Source: Candidatus Woesearchaeota archaeon
GTDB taxonomy: Archaea; Nanobdellota; Nanobdellia; Woesearchaeales; GW2011-AR9
Assembly (NCBI GenBank): GCA_013204355.1
Contig: JABMOA010000017.1
Location: 1-35,043 of the forward strand
Length of the DNA stretch: 35,043 nt
Direction: 5' to 3'
Under the pieces are notes generated by a model. It worked only from the letters and a program-made list of their open reading frames with translations, made no database searches and was not told the origin of the DNA. Positions 30,065 to 35,043 of the stretch are shown in pieces. Every line of letters begins with the position of its first letter. Within the stretch, counting starts at the first letter, position 1. Position numbers and translations under genes: made by a program.

Positions 30065-30074
30065 CATTTAAAAG
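30065..30074 (+). promoter_or_regulatory. TATA box for the ZIP-like gene
   Basis: CATTTAAAAG centred about 28 bases before the ATG at 30097. It lies four bases after the flank of hairpin element 3. A leaderless transcript is inferred. Confidence 0.5.
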
Positions 30075-30096
30075 TTCTTAAAAAAACATTTCTTGT

Positions 30097-30783
30097 ATGA
30101 AAGAAATGTTTATCCCCATATTTTTAGCAGTGATGGTCGGAGTTGTAGAATATTTTAGTAAACGTATTAATATTACAGGTAAACAGTACAGTAGTAAGAT
30201 TCTTTCCTTTTCTGCAGGTGTTTCTATTACTTATTTACTTTTAGAGTTATTACCAGAATTTACAGAAGCAGCATTAGGAATCAATAAATATCTTTTTATA
30301 GCATTACCTTTAGGATTTATTAGCCATCATTTAATTGAAAAACAAATTTATAAACATAATTATAAACACGATCTTGTGAAAATGTTAACTTTAGAGGAAC
30401 ATTTATTCTACTTCTTTTATCACATAATTTTAGGAACAGTAATTGTAACCTTTAGTTTAGAAAGTATAACCAAAGTATTATTGTTGTTCTTTACAATTTT
30501 ATCATTTACAGCGGTAAGCAATTTGCCTTCCATCAAACATAAATCTATGGAACGTGCATTGTTTCTTTCAACATCAACATTAATTGGTGTTTTACTGGCA
30601 TTATCCATCTGGAGATTTATCCCCCAATGGGTTCATTTTTCTTTAGTTGGTTTCGCAGCAGGAGTCTTGTTATTCACAATTACGCGACATCATATTCCAT
30701 TCGGACGTCGAGGAAAAATTGGATACTTCTCTGTAGGCTTTATTTTATATTCCTTAATTATTATGGTTAGTTGGAGTTTTTGA
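30097..30783 (+). CDS. ZIP-like integral membrane protein
   Basis: A 228-residue protein with about seven hydrophobic helices. The early segment ILSFSAGVSITYLLLELLPE resembles the ZIP-family helix FSAG...LLPE. Histidine pairs follow helix 3 (GFISHHLIEKQIY) and in helix 4 (EEHLFYFFYHIILGTVIV), which could provide metal ligands. The C-terminal half ends ITRHHIPFGRRGKIG and a last helix. The canonical HxxxDG/E motif of ZIP transporters is not clear, so metal transport is only a suggestion. It is transcribed alone, with hairpin element 3 just before its promoter. Confidence 0.6.
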   Translation: MKEMFIPIFLAVMVGVVEYFSKRINITGKQYSSKILSFSAGVSITYLLLELLPEFTEAALGINKYLFIALPLGFISHHLIEKQIYKHNYKHDLVKMLTLEEHLFYFFYHIILGTVIVTFSLESITKVLLLFFTILSFTAVSNLPSIKHKSMERALFLSTSTLIGVLLALSIWRFIPQWVHFSLVGFAAGVLLFTITRHHIPFGRRGKIGYFSVGFILYSLIIMVSWSF

Positions 30784-30835
30784 ATGGCCTATTTGCGAGA
30801 TTATTATATGTTATAATTTGGAGAAGAAAAGTTAT

Positions 30836-31804
30836 CTAAACCTTAACCAAAGAAGGACTCTTAAATCTCTTAAACAATACACCAAGAATATTCTTTGCTG
30901 CAATCTCTGACATTGCTTGACGTGCTTCAATTGTTGCAGATGCTGTATGGGGTGTTAATACGACATTGTCTAATTTATTCAAACCAGGGGATAATTTTGG
31001 TTCATTTTCATAGACATCTAAAGCTGCTCCTTGAATTTGCTTATTCTTTAATGCTGTGACTAGAGCTTTTTCATCTATGATTGGTCCTCTAGAAGTATTA
31101 ACAAGATATGCAGTTTTCTTCATTAACGCAAGTTCTTTTTTTCCAATTAAATGATGTGTTGAAGGTATTAATGGAACGTGAATTGTAACCACATCTGATT
31201 TTTTTAGTAATGTTGAGAGAGAAACTTTCTTTGCATTATACTTCTTTTCAAACTTAGGTTTCTTGTGGATATTGTGATACAACACATTCATCTCCATACC
31301 CATAACCGCCTTTTCAGCAACTTCTGCTCCAATTCTTCCTAATCCTACAACACCAAGTGTTTTTCCTTTAAGTTCTGTTCCTAACAATAACATAGGCGCC
31401 CAGCCTTTATATTTTCCTTTCTTGGTAAATTGGTCTGATTCCGTAATACGTTTTGTAATCGCAAGCATTAATGCAAATGTATGTTCTGCAACTGCATCTG
31501 TTAACACACCAGGTGTATTTCCAACAGGAATTTTTTTGGAAGCTGCATGTTTCACATCAATGTTATTGTAGCCTACAGCATAATTTGAAATAATTTTAAG
31601 ATTAGGATTAGCATTGATAATAGATTTGTCAATTTTATCTGTAAGTAAGCAAAGAAGAGCATCACACCATTTCACACCTGCAAGAAGTTCTTTTTTAGAA
31701 ATAACATGATCATGTGGATGTATTTTTACTTCACAATGTTTCTTTAAAAGATTGAGACCTTTATCTGGAATTTTACGTGTGACAAATACTTTTGGTTTTT
31801 GCAT
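30836..31804 (-). CDS. D-2-hydroxyacid dehydrogenase (glyoxylate/hydroxypyruvate reductase or phosphoglycerate dehydrogenase-like)
   Basis: A 322-residue NAD(P)-dependent enzyme. An N-terminal substrate domain begins MQKPKVFVTRKIPDKGLNLL. The Rossmann motif is GKTLGVVGLGRIGAEVAEKA (GxGxxG) at about 150. The catalytic triad is visible: Arg in NTSRGPIIDEKALV, Glu in ALDVYENEPKLSP, His in LTPHTASATIEAR. There is no C-terminal ACT domain, so a serine-feedback-regulated SerA is unlikely. The best relatives are archaeal glyoxylate reductases. It is divergent from the dihydrolipoamide dehydrogenase gene with almost no gap. Confidence 0.93.
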   Translation of the reverse strand: MQKPKVFVTRKIPDKGLNLLKKHCEVKIHPHDHVISKKELLAGVKWCDALLCLLTDKIDKSIINANPNLKIISNYAVGYNNIDVKHAASKKIPVGNTPGVLTDAVAEHTFALMLAITKRITESDQFTKKGKYKGWAPMLLLGTELKGKTLGVVGLGRIGAEVAEKAVMGMEMNVLYHNIHKKPKFEKKYNAKKVSLSTLLKKSDVVTIHVPLIPSTHHLIGKKELALMKKTAYLVNTSRGPIIDEKALVTALKNKQIQGAALDVYENEPKLSPGLNKLDNVVLTPHTASATIEARQAMSEIAAKNILGVLFKRFKSPSLVKV

Positions 31805-31897
31805 ATGCTTGGAAATATTTTTCTATATATAAATATTCGTAACTATGAATTAGTTGAAACCAAAGACTTATTAACAAAAAAAATATTCTTACCCTTG

Positions 31898-33259
31898 ATG
31901 GATGTATATGATTTACTCGTAATTGGATCTGGTGCTGGGTTAAATGTAGCAGTTGAAGCTGCAGAAGCTGGGCTAAGTGTGTGTATCATAGAGAAAGGTC
32001 CTCTTGGTGGGACCTGTTTAAACAGGGGATGTATCCCTTCTAAAATTGTCATCCATTCTGCTGAGGTTGCAGAAGGTATCCATAGATCAAAAGAATTTGG
32101 TATTACCTCTTCAATTTCTAAAATCAATTTCAAATATGTAACAGATCGTGCCAATAAAACTGTTGATGCAGATGCACGAAGTATTCAAAAATCTTTATTG
32201 AAAGGAAAAAATCCTACATTGATTCAAGGTGAAGCAAAATTCATTGCACCTTACGTTGTTCAAGTAGGTAAAAAACAAATCAAAGGAAAGAAAGTATTAA
32301 TTGCATCCGGAGCATGTTCTTTTATCCCACCGATTGAAGGTTTGGATAAAGTTCCTTACATGACATCAACTGAAGCATTACGTCTCACAAAGCTTCCGAA
32401 ATCAATGATTGTGATTGGGGGCGGATATATTGGGTGTGAATTAGGAAATTTCTATGGCGCATTAGGATGCAAGGTAACAATCCTTCAACGTGGAGATTTA
32501 TTATTACCTAGAGAAGATGTTGATGTAGCGAAAACATTTACAAACCTGTGGAAAAAGAAATTTAATATTATTCTAAACGCATCAGCAATAAAAGTATCTA
32601 AGAAAGGGAATTTAATTACAGTTACTGCAAAGGTTGGAAATAAGACAAAAACATTTACCGCAGAAAAAATCCTTGTTGCAACTGGAGTGAAACCTAATTC
32701 AGATTTGTTGGCTGTAGAAAAAACAGGTGTGAAAACAAACAAGTACGGATTTATTCAGGTAAATAAATTCATGGAAACTTCTCAAAAAAAAATATGGGCA
32801 TTGGGTGATGTTTCTGGTGTGTACATGTTTAGACATTCTGCAAATTTGGAAGCAGATTTTGCTACGATTAATATTCTCAATAAGAAAAAGCAAGCAGTTG
32901 ATTATTTCCCCATGCCACATGCAGTCTTCACTTCTCCAGAAATTGCAGGTGTTGGTTTAACGGAACAAGAAGCAAAAGAACAAAAGAAAAATTATGTTGT
33001 GGGACGAACATTCTACAAAAACACAGGCAAAGGAGAAGCATTAAATGAAAAAGATGGATTTTGTAAATTTATTGTTGAGAAAAAAACAAAAAAAATTTTA
33101 GGTTGCCACATTATGGGACCAAATGCTTCTATTTTGATCCATGAAGTCTTGATTGCGATGAAAGCTAAAAATTCATTGAACCTTCTGAGAAATGTTGTTC
33201 ACATCCATCCTGCTTTGAGTGAAGTTGTGCAACGAGCAGCAGGCAATGTTCCTTTGTAA
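31898..33259 (+). CDS. lpdA: dihydrolipoamide dehydrogenase (pyridine nucleotide-disulfide oxidoreductase)
   Basis: A 453-residue flavoprotein. FAD motif: DLLVIGSGAGLNVAVEAAEA at residues 6-25. Redox disulfide: GGTCLNRGCIPSK with Cys40 and Cys45. NAD motif: MIVIGGGYIGCELGNFYGAL. A second FAD motif is IWALGDVSGVYM. The C-terminal dimer interface has the His-Glu pair in VHIHPALSEVVQRA. The residue after LN is Arg, where bacterial LpdA often has Val; mercuric-reductase-like relatives also vary here. I chose the ATG giving MDVYDLLVIG; the frame is open 33 codons upstream. No E1/E2 genes of a 2-oxoacid complex are nearby. Confidence 0.93.
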   Translation: MDVYDLLVIGSGAGLNVAVEAAEAGLSVCIIEKGPLGGTCLNRGCIPSKIVIHSAEVAEGIHRSKEFGITSSISKINFKYVTDRANKTVDADARSIQKSLLKGKNPTLIQGEAKFIAPYVVQVGKKQIKGKKVLIASGACSFIPPIEGLDKVPYMTSTEALRLTKLPKSMIVIGGGYIGCELGNFYGALGCKVTILQRGDLLLPREDVDVAKTFTNLWKKKFNIILNASAIKVSKKGNLITVTAKVGNKTKTFTAEKILVATGVKPNSDLLAVEKTGVKTNKYGFIQVNKFMETSQKKIWALGDVSGVYMFRHSANLEADFATINILNKKKQAVDYFPMPHAVFTSPEIAGVGLTEQEAKEQKKNYVVGRTFYKNTGKGEALNEKDGFCKFIVEKKTKKILGCHIMGPNASILIHEVLIAMKAKNSLNLLRNVVHIHPALSEVVQRAAGNVPL

Positions 33260-33312
33260 TTTGAAAAAAAATAAAAAACATGTGTTAGAGTTTATTCTTA
33301 TCCCATTATCAT

Positions 33313-33399
33313 TTATTCACATTCGCAACAGTTTTTACAAGCTCCTTCGTCACTACAAACTTTGCTTGCTTCATCTCCACAATATTCACATTCAGGCAT
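33313..33399 (-). CDS. 28-residue Cys-rich microprotein
   Basis: Translation from the ATG at 33399 gives MPECEYCGDEASKVCSDEGA then CKNCCECE and TAA. Seven of 28 residues are cysteine, with CxxC pairs at 4/7 and 21/24, and the charge is acidic. A strong ribosome site, GGTGA within GGGGGGTGA, lies five bases before the ATG. The pairing of a good ribosome site with a metal-knuckle-like composition makes this a real gene in my view. It may bind one zinc or Fe-S. It lies between lpdA and the transketolase genes. No family is named. Confidence 0.7.
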   Translation of the reverse strand: MPECEYCGDEASKVCSDEGACKNCCECE

Positions 33400-33458
33400 A
33401 TTTTCACCCCCCATAGTAGATTTAGCGGTAATTGAAAAACGAGTTTATAAAAGTTTCC

Positions 33459-34424
33459 CTAATTACAGATTTTCAAAGCAGCTCTTAGGATATGTTCTGC
33501 ACTAAAACCAAATTTCTTTAACAATTCAACTGGTTCCCCTGATTCTCCAAACCGATCCTTCATGCCTATTCTTTTAATAGGGATGGGATATACTTCAGAT
33601 AAGAATTCTGTCACTGCACCACCTAAACCACCTGTGATTTGACCCTCTTCAACCGTAATGATTTTCTTACATTTCTTTGCAGCCATTAAAATAGTTGCTT
33701 TGTCTAAAGGTTTAATTGTATGTGAATTAATAACCATGGCATTAATTCCTTTCTTTTCTAAATCTTGCGCTGCTTGCATACATTCGGCTACCACAGGACC
33801 TGCAGCAATTAAAACAATATCTTTCCCTTCCTTTAAAATTTGAGCTTTTCCAATTGTAAATGGTGTTTTAGAGGTGGTCATTTGTTGTGATGCAGAACGT
33901 GCAAATCTCATGTAACAAGGGCCTTTATATTTTGCAATTGCTATGGTTGCTTTCTTGGTTTGTTCATAGTCAGCAGGAACAATGACAACCATATTTGGAA
34001 GTGCGCGCATAATTGCAATATCTTCAAGCATTTGATGCGTTGCACCATCTGGTCCAACGGAAACACCTGCATGGGCCCCAATAATTTTAACGTTTTGATT
34101 GTTGTAACAAATCGTTGTTCTAATTTGTTCCCAACATCTTCCAGGACAAAAAGCTGCATATGAAGATGCAAACGGAATCTTTCCAACTGCTGCTAATCCT
34201 GATGCAACTGTCACAAGATTTTGTTCAGCAACACCCATCTCCACATACTGTTGAGGATATTTTTTAGCAAATTTATCCACCTTTGTAGACTCTTTTAAAT
34301 CTGCACAAAGAACCATAATTTTTTTACTTCTTCCTAATTCAACTAATGCATCACCATAACCAGATCTCGTAGGTACTAATTGTCGGTCAAAGTTCAGATG
34401 TAAATTTTTATTGATGCCTTTCAT
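33459..34424 (-). CDS. transketolase, C-terminal subunit
   Basis: Half of a split transketolase (pentose-phosphate sugar interconversion). The 321-residue protein carries the pyrimidine-binding domain (ILCADLKESTKVDK-like VLCADLKESTKVDKFAKKYP, then YVEMGVAEQNLVTVASGLAA with the catalytic Glu, and IGAHAGVSVGPDGATHQMLE) and the C-terminal transketolase domain (DIVLIAAGPVVAECMQAAQD; IITVEEGQITGGLGGAVTEF; GESGEPVELLKKFGFSAEHI). The start shares a base with the stop of the N-terminal subunit (TAATG), so they are coupled. Confidence 0.96.
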   Translation of the reverse strand: MKGINKNLHLNFDRQLVPTRSGYGDALVELGRSKKIMVLCADLKESTKVDKFAKKYPQQYVEMGVAEQNLVTVASGLAAVGKIPFASSYAAFCPGRCWEQIRTTICYNNQNVKIIGAHAGVSVGPDGATHQMLEDIAIMRALPNMVVIVPADYEQTKKATIAIAKYKGPCYMRFARSASQQMTTSKTPFTIGKAQILKEGKDIVLIAAGPVVAECMQAAQDLEKKGINAMVINSHTIKPLDKATILMAAKKCKKIITVEEGQITGGLGGAVTEFLSEVYPIPIKRIGMKDRFGESGEPVELLKKFGFSAEHILRAALKICN

Positions 34425-35043
34425 TATTTATGTATTGGTTTAAATTTATTATGTGCCGTAATCCAATCTCCTCGTTCTTGTACTTCGTGTGCATGTATTT
34501 CTTCAATTGCTAATTGAGCTTCATCCTCCTTTGGAGGTTTTCCATGCCACTCATATTTATTCTCCATGAAATCAACGCCTTTCCCGGGGATAGTATTTGC
34601 AATAATCATTAAAGGTTTCCCTTTATTATTTCGTGCAGCTTTTAACACGGCAACAATTTGTTTCATATCATGCCCATCAATTACTTTAACATGTCAATTG
34701 AATGCTTTATACTTTTCATCTAATGGATCTAAAGGCATTATATCTTCTGTATTTCCATCTATTTGGATATAATTCCGATCTGTAACTGCAATTAAATTAT
34801 CTAACTTATTTTTCGCTGCAAACATGACAGCTTCCCAATGATTCCCTTCATTTTGTTCACCATCACTACACATAACAAAAACTTTATTTGATTTTTTGTC
34901 AAGCTTTAATCCAAGTGCCATGCCCGCAGATTGTGATAATCCAGATCCTAAAGGACCAGATGTTGTTTCTAATCCAGGCAAAGAAGATCTATGAGGATGT
35001 CCTTGTAATCTTGTACCCCATTTACGTAATGTAAGTAATTCTT
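34424..35043 (-). pseudogene. transketolase, N-terminal subunit: partial at window edge, with in-frame TGA
   Basis: The thiamine-diphosphate-binding half of the split transketolase, running off the right edge of the window (5' part missing). From the edge it reads ELLTLRKWGTRLQGHPHRSS, then LPGLETTSGPLGSGLSQSAG, and the TPP motif VMCSDGEQNEGNHWEAVMFA with DRNYIQIDGNTE. At 34694-34696 a TGA occurs in KAFN-stop-HVKVIDGHDMKQ, exactly where transketolases have Trp (F-x-WHV). The frame then continues intact to the stop beside the C-terminal subunit. Either a real nonsense mutation, a sequencing error (TGG to TGA), or readthrough is possible. TGA is a normal stop elsewhere in this window. Confidence 0.85.

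Noticed and set aside
1..35043. CRISPR arrays, rRNA and tRNA genes
   Set aside because: No regularly spaced repeats and no rRNA or tRNA consensus were seen on reading the intergenic regions.

Overview
This 35 kb window is a low-GC archaeal chromosome segment. Archaeal and eukaryote-like information genes fix the domain: uS15, eL42 (L44e), eS27, aIF2-alpha, Nop10, Pth2, the exosome trio Rrp4-Rrp41-Rrp42, RpoK, SBDS, proteasome alpha, Pop5, RfcL, archaeal-type GlyRS and ValS, and a split transketolase. Compact genes, many short orphan proteins, Lrp-like regulators with two HTH units, DUF357 and DUF5679 suggest a DPANN-type archaeon (Woesearchaeota/Pacearchaeota-like). That lineage call is inference; no rRNA is present to test it.

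Layout. 1-5.7 kb: uS15, two membrane or anchored orphans, then a minus-strand translation block (eL42, eS27, aIF2-alpha, Nop10), pth2, an orphan and a TrmB-type regulator. 5.4-11.4 kb: minus-strand RNA-processing and protein-quality superoperon reading SSB, Pop5, psmA, SBDS, MazG-like, then rrp4, rrp41, rrp42, rpoK, followed by a small orphan and DUF357. 11.6-14.1 kb: AlaE-like exporter, coiled-coil membrane protein, GlyRS. 14.1-23.9 kb: accessory region rich in orphan secreted and membrane proteins, with rfcL in its middle. It holds two paralogous double-HTH Lrp-like regulators, each divergent from a Cys-rich exported protein, and a cluster with three paralogous single-TM two-Cys proteins around an aspartoacylase/succinylglutamate-desuccinylase-like enzyme. 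23.9-35 kb: CNNM/CBS protein, IMPDH/GMP-reductase family enzyme, ValS, DUF5679, ZIP-like protein, 2-hydroxyacid dehydrogenase, dihydrolipoamide dehydrogenase, a 28-residue Cys-rich microprotein and the two transketolase subunits. The transketolase N-terminal subunit runs off the window edge and carries an in-frame TGA at a Trp position.

Most notable: three 120-185 bp hairpin elements (18754-18875, 24959-25089, 29867-30051). Their stems differ in sequence but all stay paired, they share a core (CACGGC...GCCTC), and they are flanked by 7-9 bp direct repeats. Each lies a few bases upstream of the TATA box of a gene (rfcL, guaB-like, ZIP-like), and the core has the same orientation relative to that gene. 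An 18-base end identical to the second element sits upstream of the eL42 promoter. A 17-codon relic of a second rfcL 3' end at 16749-16799 points to recombination or transfer beside rfcL. Many first-in-operon genes have a TATA box about 25-28 bases before the start codon and so look leaderless, while other genes, several of them internal to operons, carry GGTGA-type Shine-Dalgarno sites. No rRNA, tRNA or CRISPR array was recognised, and no gap longer than 300 bases lacks a gene.
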